Part shown: piece after piece, positions 9,964 through 21,086 of the stretch | How the letters are laid out: the number at the start of each line of letters is the position of its first letter | Position numbering within the stretch: the stretch's first letter is position 1 | Notes under the pieces: model-generated | The model's database searches: none | Told to the model about the DNA's origin: nothing | What the model saw: the letters and a program-made list of their open reading frames with translations, nothing else | Position numbers and translations under genes: made by a program | Source of the DNA: Portulaca oleracea | Taxonomy: Eukaryota > Streptophyta > Magnoliopsida > Caryophyllales > Portulacaceae | DNA: 64,000 nt | Reading direction: 5' to 3' | NCBI GenBank assembly: GCA_029582165.1 | Contig: CM055893.1 | Span: forward strand, 29,105,679-29,169,678

Positions 9964-12900
9964 TGTAAAACCCCAAAAAATTTGAATGCGTTGAACGTTA
10001 CGTCGTTATTTATTTTAGTTTGACTCCGTTAATTATCGATTAGTTTGCGATATTTCTGCTAACACTTGAGCTCGTAGGACTATTGGCGGACTAATAAGGG
10101 TATTTTAATAATTTTCTATGTGCATGAGAGTCAGGATAATTTGGTAATTTTATGTGATTAATATTATATGATTTTATGTGTTTTCCTTTAATTTTATGTG
10201 GTTATAATTATTAGAGATATTATTAGCAACATGTTTTAATTTATTCTATATTTATTTTAATTCTTGTTTAAGTGGTAATTAGTCAATAGGAAATTCTAAC
10301 CCTAATTACCAAAACCCTAATCCTATCTCTCTCATTCCTCCCACGCCCATCTACTGGTAACTGCCACCAGCCAATCCCGCCGCCGCCTGCCCCTGCCGGA
10401 AACGTCACCGGAAACCACCACAGCAACTACCATCCTCCCCTCTATGTCGTTCTCTCTCTCTCTGCCACTCGAGTCCTCTTTCTCTCTCTCTCTTCCTTCT
10501 CGCTTCACGCCACCACAGCAGCCACCAGGCATCGTGGTCGTCGCCTTCCCCCACCCAGACGTCGTCAGTAACCTCCATAGATCACCATCGCCGCCAGCAG
10601 CCTCGTCCCTCTTTCTCTTTCTCCTTTTCGCACATATTCTCTCTCTCGTTCTGTGCCCGCTTTGCAACGCCACATGAACCGTCGCGCGCCACCTCGTCGG
10701 CGTTAGGACCTGCTGCGCCGACCGCCGCCTATTGTCGTCGGGAATCACTACCTTCCCCAGTTTCCTTTTTCACTCTCCCCTCTCTCCCTCTCCTTGTGTT
10801 TGGGTTTGGTTTCGTTCTGCCCAGCATCGCCGCCGACGAGCATCACCACCGACCACCGCGCCTCCACCGCCTCGCCGAGAACCACTCGAGCACCACTAAT
10901 TCCGCCAACCCCTACCACCAGCAGTCCTCTCTCTCTCTCTCTCTCTCCTTTGGGGTATATAAACCCCAGCTCTAAAGATATGTTGTATTGTTCAACATTT
11001 CTTAAAAAAAAAGTAGTTTTATTGTAAATTACAATTGTAAACTTTTCCTTTATGATGTGTAATTTAGATTTCTATTTGGGTAGATTTTAATCGTTTTAAA
11101 TGGAGTTTATAAAATTCTTTTCTAGTGATTTATTATTTCATAGAAAATCTATTTGTGTTTTTGGTTGTTATTATCATAGTTACTAATTTAGGATTCAAGT
11201 TATGGTCTTTACTATTGATAATTATACCGTTAGGAGTATAGTTATTGAATATGTTAAGGTTTGGAGATGAGTAAGAAGTCTTTAGTTTGAATTGGGTAAG
11301 TTGGTGGCCTCTGCTAATGACAAATTGTTGAGTTATTTGGGGATAGGTTCTAATGGTCATTTTGAAAACTGACCATAGTAGTGGAAGTAGAGTTAATATG
11401 GGATTTTTGGAAATAAAGGTTCTTAAAGAGTTGATATGATATTGGAATTTTTGGTGTTTGATGAGTATAGAGGAAATATGAATGTTAGTGAAACAATGCA
11501 TTTTTGGACTCATTATAGTTTTAATTTTTTTTTGAACCCTTTTGAGTATGTTTTAGGCCGGTGTTGTGATTAAAATAAAAATGTTAGATGACTCTCTGAG
11601 GTTTCTAGAAAGGGACAGATTATCTTCATATGATGTCGAAAGGGTGAGTTTTGATCTATAAAGGTTGGGTGAAAATTTGTTCAGTTTAGAGAGGGAAAAG
11701 AATGAGGTTGTATGTGGATTAATTTCGGAGATAATGTTAGGAAGATTAGGTTGGCTTTATCTTTGGAGGTCAGGGGTTAGTTGTTGTCCTTATTGGAAGT
11801 TTAAGGTTAGAAGTGCGTGTTACTAACTTTCTTAAGCTAGTTTTAATAAGAATTCGTTCGTTTATAGGTTCGGGTTAGGCCGCCTCGATTAGTGAGCTCA
11901 AGTGCAATGGTCAAAGCAAAATGAATCTGTTGAAGTGAAGTGAAAACCCCCAGGTAATGTCTATGTCCTAAATCTCGTTGGGGTGCATTTTAATTATTTT
12001 GATTGATTTTAAGTTATTTTGCATTTTGCATCCCGAAGGGATTTTATGGTGAAATTTGGCTGTCTATTTTGGATGCTGATTTTGTTCTTTGAGTTGGAAA
12101 AATGTGGACAGTCGTTTATGTGTGACTTGGAAATGGTTTTGGAAATTTGGGATGGGATTGGATTGTTTGAGATGGAATGATATGATATTAAAGCTGATTA
12201 ATAATTTAAACGTGAAGTAAATGCGGGCTCGGGCAACACCCCCGAAGACCAGGTTCTCGCATCCTGTAGGGGGTTGTCAAGAGATCAGGGATGCCTGATA
12301 AGTGCTACTTCCCTGGGGTTAATTATTTGCACGTGTGTGAAATGGATGGTCATCCGTATTATTGAGATTGTGATTGATTGAGATTGATATTGAGATTGAG
12401 ATTGTGATGAGATTGTGATATGATTATTGTGAAGTCTTGGACTTCGAGGGCCAAATAAGCAAGGTCCGCCCTCTTAATAAACCGGAAAGATGGTTATGGT
12501 TGGTTCGGAAAGAAAGTTGATTTTGAAAAGATTTGACTTGTTCACTTCTCCCCTAAAAATGAATTCAAATGGATTTTAAATTATTTTAACGGTTAGGGGT
12601 AGACATTATTGAGTCCTCCTCATGTTTTAAATGTTTTGTTTTTAGGTGAAGAGTTCTATGATGGGAACGGGAACTAGAAGTGAGGACGATAGATTGAAGT
12701 TAATAGTTCTATGAATAATATTTAACTTTATGTTCTAGAGTTTAAGTTAGTAATGCTTAGTTTGTGTTGTTTCTAAAATGGAAGTTTCTTTCATTTGCTA
12801 AATTGAAGTAATTAATGATTAGTTGTTAGTTTTTACTTTCTTGCCTTGTATTCTTTCGGGGATACGGCAGTGACGCCCAATTAAAAAGAAAAAAAAAATG

Positions 12901-12975
12901 AGACTTCCGCTGTTAATATTAGTCAACGTCTGACTTTGACCGTTAAGTTTAGAGTTGAATTTTCAAAGCGTTACA
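9964..12975 (+). repeat. 5' LTR of the Tekay-type element (3012 bp)
   Basis: It starts TGTAAAACCCCAAAAAATTTG and ends CAAAGCGTTACA, two bases before the PBS. A 3-kb LTR is normal for Del/Tekay. It has a CT-rich stretch around 10330-10950, a TATA box at 10956 and GATT-rich simple sequence at 12361-12430. Frames seen in the CT/GC-rich part (10332-10748 and 10444-10677) overlap on opposite strands and are not genes. Confidence 0.75.
10952..10967 (+). promoter_or_regulatory. LTR TATA box within an inverted repeat
   Basis: TATATAAA is enclosed by GGGGT (10952-10956) and ACCCC (10963-10967), directly after a (CT)n run. It would start transcription near 10990, leaving about 1 kb of U3. Confidence 0.55.
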
Positions 12976-12978
12976 GAA

Positions 12979-12990
12979 TGGTATCAGAGC
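12979..12990 (+). other. Primer-binding site, initiator-Met tRNA type
   Basis: TGGTATCAGAGC lies three bases after the LTR end. It matches the start of the PBS used by most chromoviruses, complementary to the 3' end of initiator methionine tRNA. Confidence 0.8.
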
Positions 12991-15955
12991 TCTAGGTTGC
13001 GACCTAGTAGCTCCTAAGTGTCTATTAGGTTTTAGTTAGAACTTAGGAAGCTAAGATCGGAGTGTGGGTGTAGGTGGGTTGGGTTGCATCGGTCTTATTG
13101 ATTCTCTATGCTTTACAATTATGCTTATGTTCATCATATATCTTGATTTATTTTGCTCGTATGGGAAGATGTTTTGCATGAAACTAACACTATTGTGATG
13201 AGTATAATGGTATGTAGTTGGGGTTAAAATGTTTGTAGGAGTTGTCAAGTGTTGTTATCCCTTTGATTTTGGCTTAATGAAATGAAGTTTGGAATTGACC
13301 CTTTAAGGTACTATCATATTGGCTATGCTGGTTTCGGGTAGGTGAGAATAAAGGATGATAAGAAACATAAGGAGGTGACATGATAAGACTATCCCTAATT
13401 AGTTATTTATTTTTTTTATTTTTTTGTTTTGAGCTAGGAGTGTATGGTGTAAATGATCGTCACAACATGTGTGATTGTGAGATGAAATTGGACTTGACCT
13501 TGAATAGGGGATTAAGAGAGTGCTTGGTAGGAGAAAGGGCAAAGTAGGGTTCAGAGTAGGATCCTCTTTATGATTAGGTTAAGCAGGCGATCTCGAGGTA
13601 ATGATTGCGATTATGCACGGTTCTATTGAGGGTTCAAGTTTAAAGTGATACCTTTGAAGAAATATTGGGGATAAAGATTGATTCTGAAGTAGATGGTTGA
13701 GGTGAAGGTCATGTGGGTAACTATAGGATCAACTTGGTTTTAGGTATTGAGATAGTTAGAGACTTCTAGATAAAACAGGTTAACACCGACTTTCGTTCGG
13801 GTATCGAGGTTAGATGAAGGGCTTCAGTGTAATATTGGGGTTGCATCTGGTTTGGTTGAGGTCTTGGGTTTAGAGGATCACTTTTAAAAAAAAAAAAGCA
13901 AAAGCCTTGATTTTAGGATGAAAAGTGGAGATGAATTATGATTTTCGGACTATTGTATGCTTAAATTTGACTTGAATAGCGAGTATGAGACTTCGGGCTA
14001 AGACTTGGATATAATTTGGGTGTTCAAGTATTGAGGTTTTGAGTGTTGGCTGAGGGTTGGATTATGTTGTTTTATATTGATCAATTTGTTGTTGATTATC
14101 TTTAGTATGTTGAGCGAACCGCTCATATATCTCTTTCAAACCCTTTAAGTGCAGCTTAGTAAGGTTTTAATTATTTTCTATATTGGCGTGTAGGCTGCGA
14201 TGTTGGATTGACTAGGGATACAAAATATCGAGGAATACGAGAAATTATCCTAGCATGATTACCTTTAAGTATCTTGAGTGCGACATACATGGGGTAATTT
14301 TTCGCTACTACCCATTTTGGGTCTATGGAGAAAGTTGGGATATTTGCGGACTAGTGGACTGAGATATTATGTGGAAGTTCTTAAGTGGGATTATGTTTTG
14401 ATTGGATCTATTGTTATGGTGGTTAAGCAGAGGCTTAGGATTATAATTGATCCTTTGTGTCGAGGCCTTGAATAAGGGGATCCTTTTGAGGCAGGTGTAG
14501 CTCAGAATTTGAGTGGAGTTGTATTGTCGAATTGAAAGTTTTGTGCGAAATTTTGAGTTGAATTTTACTTTGAATGAGATGCTCAGTTGAAGGCTTTCCA
14601 TAAAGCAAGGAAACATCGACTTTCTTTTTTTGGGATTATTGAGGTTAACGGACTATTTTAAGGTGAAGTTGAGCTGAGCAAGATTTTGGGTTATAATATT
14701 TATTAGGAGCTCGGAGCAGTATTAATCAGGTTAATTAATTAATGAAGGTGGGGAGTGGTGTGATGAATTCAAACTTTTGGGCATACAAGGGTCGATAGTA
14801 TTTGCTGCTAAGTTGGGATAGTGTAGTTGTTATGGTAGTTGCCAATTGCGAAGTCGATTGGGCGAATTTGTATTGTAGGATTTGAACTATTGGAGAGTTG
14901 GCACCCTGGTTGAAATGTTTGGGTCGTGGGAAATTGATACCCCGATTGAATTAGTTGGTAGTAAAGGTTAGTATCCCGATGGAAGGAATTTGACCATGAG
15001 GGTTCTGTATCCTAGTTGGAATAGTTGGTCACAAGGACTTGGGGATTTCCAATTGGAAAAAGGTAAGGATCTATAGCATGCCACAATTGGGGAATGCTTG
15101 CTAGAGTGATAAGGTGGTACTTCGGAGAAGCTTTTATTCACCTTGGGATACAATGGGAGGAGGCACTTGACCTATAACTGCTTGATATTTATTCTTTTCC
15201 GTGAGTTATTAAGGGCCCAAGTGAGTTTAATGAACATTTTACGATTCGAGGTCTCATCTATGCTTGCTTCCACAATGATATATTCGTACACATGAGTTTA
15301 TGCGCTCAATTATACTTTTTGGTGTTGCATGTCTTTACCTCTGACCGTGCGAATAAAACTAAGTTGATTATCGAAGAAGTAAATATAAGCCACGAGACAA
15401 TTTGATGGTGGTTGGGTGCACACAACAATGTTTAAATCCTATGTGAGTAAGTCCTGTGTGCATACCGTTTGAATTATTGGTTAATCTTGTCTAAGAAGCC
15501 TGTTTGCATATGATGAGTCTGGAGAAATAGTATTTGTTTAATTATCCAACTTGAGTTCGTTGGATATTGTAAGTTTACTACTATTGCATTTTCTTTATGT
15601 GACTCATTAATCTTTGTTAATCATAGCTTCTGTTGTTCGAAACTATTAAGGGAGAAATCAGACTTGATAGATATTAGGTGTGCAGACTGTTCGACTGAAC
15701 CTTAGGATGGAAGTGATCGCAGTATCGCAATTAGTAGTTCCTAGATAGATTTATCGAGTAAGAATGGTTTTGATGGTTTAGGTACATGAAAACCCTTAAG
15801 TCCCGTTTGGGTATAATTTGATTGCGGGAAAGGTTAAAGTTAAATAAATACTTTTAAGGAAAAAAAAAATTGGGTTGGAGCTGATTCCTATAGGAGGCGT
15901 TGATTGGGGGTGAATTTATTCGAGTTTCGAGGACGAAACTCCTTTTGAGAGGGTA
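12991..15955 (+). other. Non-coding interior of the Tekay derivative
   Basis: No gag, protease, RT, RNase H or integrase motif is visible in any frame. Short frames such as 14278-14475 have no recognisable domain. Around 14890-15010 there are loosely repeated phrases (TTGGTACCCTGATTGAA-like). The sequence ends at a Tekay-like PPT. Confidence 0.6.
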
Positions 15956-16914
15956 ATGATAGGTAAATGGTAGTTCTTTTGTTACGCATCTGTGAGTTAA
16001 ATATGGAGTCTCTTTCGATGTGATCAAGTATTTTCGAACTGAAGGGTGACTTGGAAAATCAATTGCAGTATTGATCATGCCTTGGTCAAGGAAGCTTAGC
16101 TTTTGGCCTTTCAATTAGATGAAAGTATATGGATTAATGGCCAGGTTAATGCTTTGACATGTGGGATTAATCGCGGGAACCTCTCATTCTCATACGGATA
16201 ATAAGGTTATATTGGGAAAGTTCCCTAGTCTTACTTGGGGTACAAATGGAGACTGTTGAGAAACCACTCTTCTTTTATGCTACCTTGGTACCAAAGCAAA
16301 GGAATTGTTTAGTTTTTGTTAGTGGAAATTTGTAACATTTTGAATGTTGGTAGTTATCAGTGCGGTGTGTTCTAATGTTTTAATTTTAAGGTTATGGAAG
16401 ATCGAATGTCACATTGGGATTGAGAACATAGCATTGTCCTTGGGTTAGCTATTCTGAGCGTGTATCGTTCGTGAACTTATATCATTTGTGGACGTATAAT
16501 ATTAGATGTGTTTCTACTTAAAATGGAAGGTGAATGCGAGGATCTTTTGCTATGATGGTATATGCATGAGACCCCTCTCCTAAGGTGGATGCGAATGGAA
16601 TGTGTGTCTCTTTGCTTTCTTCCGTGTTGCCGGTGCATGTTTATTGTTTTTGACATCTTTCGGATGGAATACCACCGCCTTTGCTATGAGTACTTGACTC
16701 TAGCTTCTCTAAATGACCTAAATCCCGAGGAGGAAATATAATAAAGCCCGAGGAGGGCCTCAAACCAGAGGAAGACCCCCGATGAGGAGTCAGAGGCTAA
16801 GAAAAGACCTGATCTACGAGGAGCAACTGCTGGAGATTTTGTAGTGCCGAGAGAAGTAACTTCGAAGGAAGACCATCCAACCAGTAATAGGACAATTCCT
16901 CTCCGTCTACAGTT
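15956..16914. other. Unassigned sequence between Tekay and Tat-3
   Basis: I see no LTR, PBS or clear gene here. The last part, about 16690-16900, has a + strand frame with several stops rich in Glu/Lys/Arg that could be decayed gag of Tat-3, but I cannot align it convincingly. Confidence 0.35.
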
Positions 16915-17809
16915 ATCTACTTTCAAGTAGGGACTGAAAGTCAGCTTATCCAAGCACTTGGGATACCACGTCATTAAGGACTTTGACTACTTGAAGGACA
17001 TTTGCGTGTAACTGGAGGCGATGCATAATAATAAGACCGCTTCGCCTGGATGGAAGGGGTCTAGTTCCAGCAGGAGGGCTACTAGTGCGCCTAGCCACCC
17101 TCCTAAGATTATGGAAACTAACTCTATCCAGCGCAAGGGGCCTATTCTACCGAGATATGAGACCTACACACCACTAGACGTCTCTTACTCACAGGCTCTT
17201 GATCGGTTGGTCAAGAAAGGGTTTTTGGTTTTGCCTTAGCCAAAAGAGGAGTCGGCGGTTAAAGGGAAGAATTGGGATGCTAACCAATTTTGTCTTTATC
17301 ATCGTTGCCGAGGACATGATATTGAGAAATGCTGGACTCTTAAGAACAAGATAGAGGACATGATAAGGGATGGGACGCTGCCCATACCAAAAGATGCCTA
17401 GAAACCTAACAATCAAAGCAACCCGTTGCCCGAGCATACAAATGTCATTTTCTGTGGAGATTTTAGTTTCGATCCTTCCACTTTAATTGTTGAGATGGGT
17501 CGACCTATCCCCGAAATACTTGGTTTTCATGAGGACCTATCCATTCATAGCATTTGGGACAGTGATGACGATGATAAGCATGAGCACTCTAAGACAGAAT
17601 GGATGGAGACAGATGAACCAACATCAAATGGTGTGGCATTTCTCACTCGATCAGGCCGCCATAACAACAGGAACACCACCCCAGTGGTTGTTTCTAATCC
17701 TACGCTGATGGTTAGCGATGACAATCATGATCCTCCTGAAGATCCTCTTCTCACACAACTTAAGAAGACCAGAGCTGAAGTCACAATCTGACAGCTGATA
17801 TGCATATCA
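16915..17809 (+). pseudogene. gag: Tat-3 gag C-terminal part with zinc knuckle, decayed
   Basis: Translation in one main frame aligns with the Tat-2 gag: a GLKVSLSKHLGYHVIKDFDY segment, YETYTPLDVSYSQALDRLVK, and the knuckle QFCLYHRCRGHDIEKC (C-x2-H-x3-GH-x4-C, about 17288-17335). It continues through an acidic linker with LTRSGR (17643-17663) to KTRAEVTI at 17790. In-frame stops interrupt it where Gln or Trp would be expected: TAG near 16928, TAA near 17010, TAG at 17237-17239, TAG at 17399-17401, TGA at 17789-17791. These fit C-to-T decay. The N-terminal gag is absent or unrecognisable. The frame resumes at 28502 after the Tat-2 insertion. Confidence 0.75.
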
Positions 17810-17814
17810 CATGC
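17810..17814. other. Target-site duplication of Tat-2, left copy (CATGC)
   Basis: CATGC directly precedes the Tat-2 LTR terminus TGTGGG. The same five bases follow the other LTR at 28497-28501. Confidence 0.9.
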
Positions 17815-18081
17815 TGTGGGACTCGGGAAAATCCCCGTTGGTGACCCTCGCGGTAAACGACGAGTCGAAAGGAGTGTCTTTTCTTTTAGAAGATTCGCTT
17901 GAATTTCCGTTTAAATAAATTAAAACTAAAATTTAAATAATCTCCTTTTTTTTAGATTTTATTAAAATTTGAGAATTTTCTTTATTCAGAAAGTAAACAG
18001 AAAATAAAAGAAAAACAAAAGAAACGAAAAAAGAGAAAAACAAGAGAGCCCCGGGACTGGGTTCGAGATGATTTATTGTAG

Positions 18082-18336
18082 CAATACCTGCAGGTATTGT
18101 GAGCGATAACCCAAAAAAGGTCCGGGCTCGAAATCGATCCGAGGCGGGATGGCGGAATACCGCCAGTATTCGCTTGTCCCGCCTCGGATCTGCTTTTAGA
18201 CAGAGAAAAAGACCAAAATAAAATATGGGCTAGGGATGATTTACTGTAGCAATACCTGCAGGTATTGTGAGTCGATGACCGAAAAAGGGTTCGCTCGAAA
18301 TCGATCGAGGCGCTGGACCGAATACCGCCAGGTATT
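18082..18336. repeat. Tat-2 palindrome cluster near the LTR end
   Basis: Perfect palindromes CAATACCTGCAGGTATTG lie at 18082-18099 and 18250-18267. Related hairpins are AATACC-GCC-AGTATT at 18156-18170 and AATACC-GCCA-GGTATT at 18321-18336. A repeated unit of about 168 bp carries one of each type. The 5' LTR has the same set at 26823-27103. Confidence 0.85.
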
Positions 18337-18593
18337 CCGCTTGTCCCGGCCTCGGCATCTGTTTCCGAGACAGAGAAAAAAAATGAAAATAAAATCCTTT
18401 TTTAAAAAAAAAGCTTTCCGAAACAGAAATTAAAATACGAAGGGAAAAGAAATAAAAGCGAAAAGAAATAAAAAATAAGGAAAAAAGGAAGAAGAGTCGC
18501 CAATTAATTTTTGAGCGAGAATTAATAAACTCAAAAAACAAGACTCCACTAACCACGAACCACGAGATTCGGATCCGAGGGTAAGGTTACGAA

Positions 18594-18615
18594 TTCGGGA
18601 ATAAAAATTCCCGAA
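18594..18615 (-). promoter_or_regulatory. Conserved 5'-leader hairpin, Tat-2
   Basis: TTCGGGAAT (18594-18602) and ATTCCCGAA (18607-18615) are perfect inverted arms around AAAA. The flanks match the Tat-1 hairpin flanks while the stem sequence differs. The copy in the 5' LTR (27360-27381) has one stem mismatch; the copy near 59786-59807 is perfect. Confidence 0.7.
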
Positions 18616-19015
18616 TCCGCCCGTTCAACGAACGGACTTTACTAAACCGGTTAAATAAAAAGGAAGAGGAAGAGGAGAGAAGAAGAGAGTAGAATGGAGT
18701 ATTAATTAGCGTAATGAGTGTTATTTAGTTTCATACAAATACGATAATAAAGCCAAAAATAAATACAAGAAATAAAAGAATTGAATACAAGCGTACCTTT
18801 ATTCACGAACAATCCATATTATTTAGGTCGAGTTTAGGATTAACTCAAGTTACAATATAATATGAATAAGTAAGGAATAGAGAAGAAGAAAACAAAAATG
18901 CAAATTAAATGTATGCAAGATGAGAGAAATATAGAGGGAGAAGAGAAAATAAAATCACCAAGTGTCAACACGCCAGGGTGATTTCGGTGTAGAATGAAAT
19001 GGGGGATGAGAGGGG

Positions 19016-19023
19016 TTTTTATA
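19016..19023 (-). promoter_or_regulatory. LTR TATA box of Tat-2 (3' LTR)
   Basis: CTATAAAAACCCC on the minus strand. The 5' LTR equivalent, which would drive transcription, is at 27789-27782. The palindrome cluster begins about 57 bp upstream. Confidence 0.65.
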
Positions 19024-19078
19024 GGAGAAATTAGGGTTGGGATTTTAGGTCAAAAAAATGAGGGGGGAAAATGGTCAT

Positions 19079-19476
19079 GATACCGCCAAGTATCAGGCCC
19101 AGCTGCGCGAAAAAATTAGGTCATGGCACGCTTCTCGAGGCGGATGGAGGCGCCCCGGGCCGGCGATCCCGCCACAATACTGCAGCATGCTTTGGACTTT
19201 GAGGTCGGCCGCGCTTCTCGAGGTAAATCGGGTCGGGCCTGACCCGCCTAAATGCTTGCCGGTATGCCGGGCCTGGGAGAAGCCCAATTGCACGCTTCCC
19301 GAGGTGGGCCCGCTTCCTGAGGTCAGCACTCTTCCCGAGCCAATCCGGCCCGACCTGACAGGATGCCTGCCGGTATGCTGGGCCTTGGAGAAGCCCAGTT
19401 GCACGCTTTCCGTGGTGGGCACGCTTCCCGAGGTGACCTAGATCGGGCATAACCCACCAGAATACCTGCAGGTATG
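19079..19476. repeat. Tat-2 U3 palindrome cluster
   Basis: Hairpins lie at 19079-19094 (GATAC-CGCCAA-GTATC), 19175-19190 (degenerate), 19251-19266 (AATGCTTGCCGGTATG), 19362-19377 (GATGCCTGCCGGTATG) and 19461-19476 (AATACCTGCAGGTATG). They alternate with GGGCCT/GCCCA words and a repeated CACGCTTCCCGAGGT phrase. Spacing is about 75-110 bp. Confidence 0.8.
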
Positions 19477-19700
19477 CCCATATCGGTTGCTGATCCTTCT
19501 TTGGGCGCGTGCAGCTTTACTTTTGGTCATTTGGATTGGGCTTTTTTTTTGTGATGGCTTTTTTTTTTGGGGGGTTTTCCTTCATTTCTTCATCTTTTTT
19601 GCATTTCAAAATTCTTGGCATTTTCCTAAACTAAAAAGAAACTTAAAATAAATTACAATATTTACAAAGCTGAATAGAATGATAAAATTCAGCGTCTACA

Positions 19701-19716
19701 GTTAGCCCCCACTTTG
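19701..19716 (-). other. Polypurine tract of Tat-2
   Basis: On the minus strand CAAAGTGGGGGCTAAC lies immediately upstream of the 3' LTR. It closely resembles the Tat-1 PPT. Confidence 0.85.
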
Positions 19717-19940
19717 ATCGAGTCCGAGTAGGACGCTGATCAAAGTAGTTTGAAGACGTTGAAAATGATATGCCCCGGAAGTGAAGTCTCGAGGTTGGAT
19801 GACACTTGGAAGCAAACGTCCTATACGACATGTATGACTTGTAGTTGATTGACCTTCGGAAAGAGTATCCTATGTCTTTGTTGATTGTCGACGCTTGGAA
19901 GCAATTGTCCTGGGCCTAACCGTACCTTCAAACTTCCGTC

Positions 19941-20576
19941 ATCGTATTATAAACGCCCGAAGACCGGCTGAACTGAGATCGTGTTATAAACGGCCGATGA
20001 CCGGCTGAATTGACACTGTACTATTAACGCCGGACGATTGACTGAATTGACATCGTATTATTAACGCCCGACGACCGGCTGAATTGACATCGTACTATTA
20101 ACGCCCGATGACTGGCTGCATTGACATCGTAATATAAATGTCCGATGACCGGCTGAACTGACATCGTATTATAAACGCCCGATGACCGGCTGAATTGACA
20201 TCGTATTATAGGCGCTGAAATCGTGCTATTGCCGATGGTGAATTGACATCGTATTATTAACGCCCGAGGACCGGCTGAATTGATATCGTACTAATAACGC
20301 CTGATGACTGGCTGCATTGACATCGTAATATAAACGCCCGATGACCGGCTGAACTGATATCGTATTATAAACGCCCGATGACCGGCTCAATTGACATCGT
20401 ACTATTAACGCCCGATGACCGGCTGAATTGACATCGTACTATTAACGCCCGATGACTGGCTGAATTGACATCGTACTATAAACGCCCAATGACCCGCTGA
20501 ATTGACATCGTACTATAAACGCCCGACGTCTAGCTGAATTGACATCGTACTATTAACGCCCGATGACTGGCTGAAA
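19941..20576. repeat. 37-bp tandem repeat, about 17 copies
   Basis: The unit is ATCGTACTATTAACGCCCGA followed by TGACCGGCTGAATTGAC. One copy (around 20210) is scrambled. Successive variants recur as a block: the run of copies before the scrambled one resembles the run after it (ACTGGCTGCATTGAC, then AATATAAA with GAACTGA, then ATTATAAA), so a multi-copy segment was duplicated. It lies just upstream of the PPT in element orientation, a known hypervariable zone of Tat elements that can seed satellites. Confidence 0.9.
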
Positions 20577-20930
20577 ATAACAACGTTAGCCCCCAGTGTG
20601 CAAACTGGGGGTGGTGATCCAAAATGCGTATGCAACTTCAAATTATTTTCTGAGTATATGAATGTTCATAATTCTCTTGAAAATGAAGCCTGTTACGAGT
20701 TTGTTGCTTCTTCCTTTACATTAATACATCTTCTAAGTATATAGATATTGAGTCTCCATATTTTCTTTTGAAAGTATTAATTTAACCTTTGATGCACCGC
20801 ATTTCTCTTGAGGATTTATTTTTCATTCATAATGTCATCCTCATCATTTTCCTCACACTTCTAAAAATAACCGAGTGCCCTTCCTGCCACCTATCTAACT
20901 TCTCTTTAATTTTCTGTACAGTCAGGCTAT

Positions 20931-21086
20931 CATGCCTCCAGGCATGTAGCTTTGCACAGTCTTGTTCGATCCGGGCCCAGTCAGACTGTCATGCCTCCAG
21001 GCATGCAACTTTATCCAGCTTTCTTTGTCTTTCTGTACAGTCTTGCCAAATTCTAGTTCAGTCAGGCTGTCATGCCTCCAGGCATG
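20931..21086. repeat. Three perfect CATGCCT-CC-AGGCATG inverted repeats
   Basis: Copies lie at 20931-20946, 20990-21005 and 21071-21086, each within a longer diverged repeat (CAGGCTGT before it, AGCTTTGTCCAGT-like after it). A weaker relative, ATACTGCCAGGTAT, is near 21134. All are in the non-coding interior of Tat-2. Frames covering them on both strands are not genes. Confidence 0.8.

Larger units (their letters stand above)
9964..15955 (+). mobile_element. Tekay/Del-type Ty3/gypsy derivative, non-coding, 3' LTR missing
   Basis: A long LTR (9964-12975) is followed by the initiator-Met PBS word TGGTATCAGAGC. The interior, about 3 kb, has no gag or pol. It ends with TTTCGAGGACGAAACTCC then TTTTGAGAGGG (15929-15955), the recognisable 3' end of Tekay/Del interiors and their PPT. 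A 3' LTR starting TGTAAAACCCC should follow but does not. The form is that of a large retrotransposon derivative (LARD) later broken at its 3' side. Confidence 0.7.
17815..19700 (-). repeat. 3' LTR of Tat-2 (1886 bp)
   Basis: On the minus strand it starts TGTAGACGCTGAATTTTATC and ends CGAGTCCCACA. Large parts are nearly identical to the 5' LTR (for example 18577-19070 against 27340-27840), but the two hairpin-rich zones differ clearly. Minus-strand TATA is at 19023-19016. Confidence 0.9.

Noticed and set aside
10332..10748. Arg/Gly-rich 138-residue minus-strand frame and Ser/Leu-rich plus-strand frame
   Set aside because: Both lie in CT/GC-rich Tekay LTR sequence and overlap on opposite strands; neither has a known domain.
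12979..12990. Possible tRNA gene because of tRNA-like GGTATCAGAGC
   Set aside because: It is a 12-base primer-binding site next to an LTR end; no cloverleaf follows.
19058..19450. Overlapping 109-127 residue frames on both strands in the Tat-2 U3
   Set aside because: GC-rich repeated hairpin segments keep several frames open; there is no protein similarity and the region is promoter sequence.
19941..20576. Regularly spaced direct repeats resembling a CRISPR array
   Set aside because: Units are contiguous 37-bp tandem copies without unique spacers, in a plant Tat retrotransposon beside its PPT.
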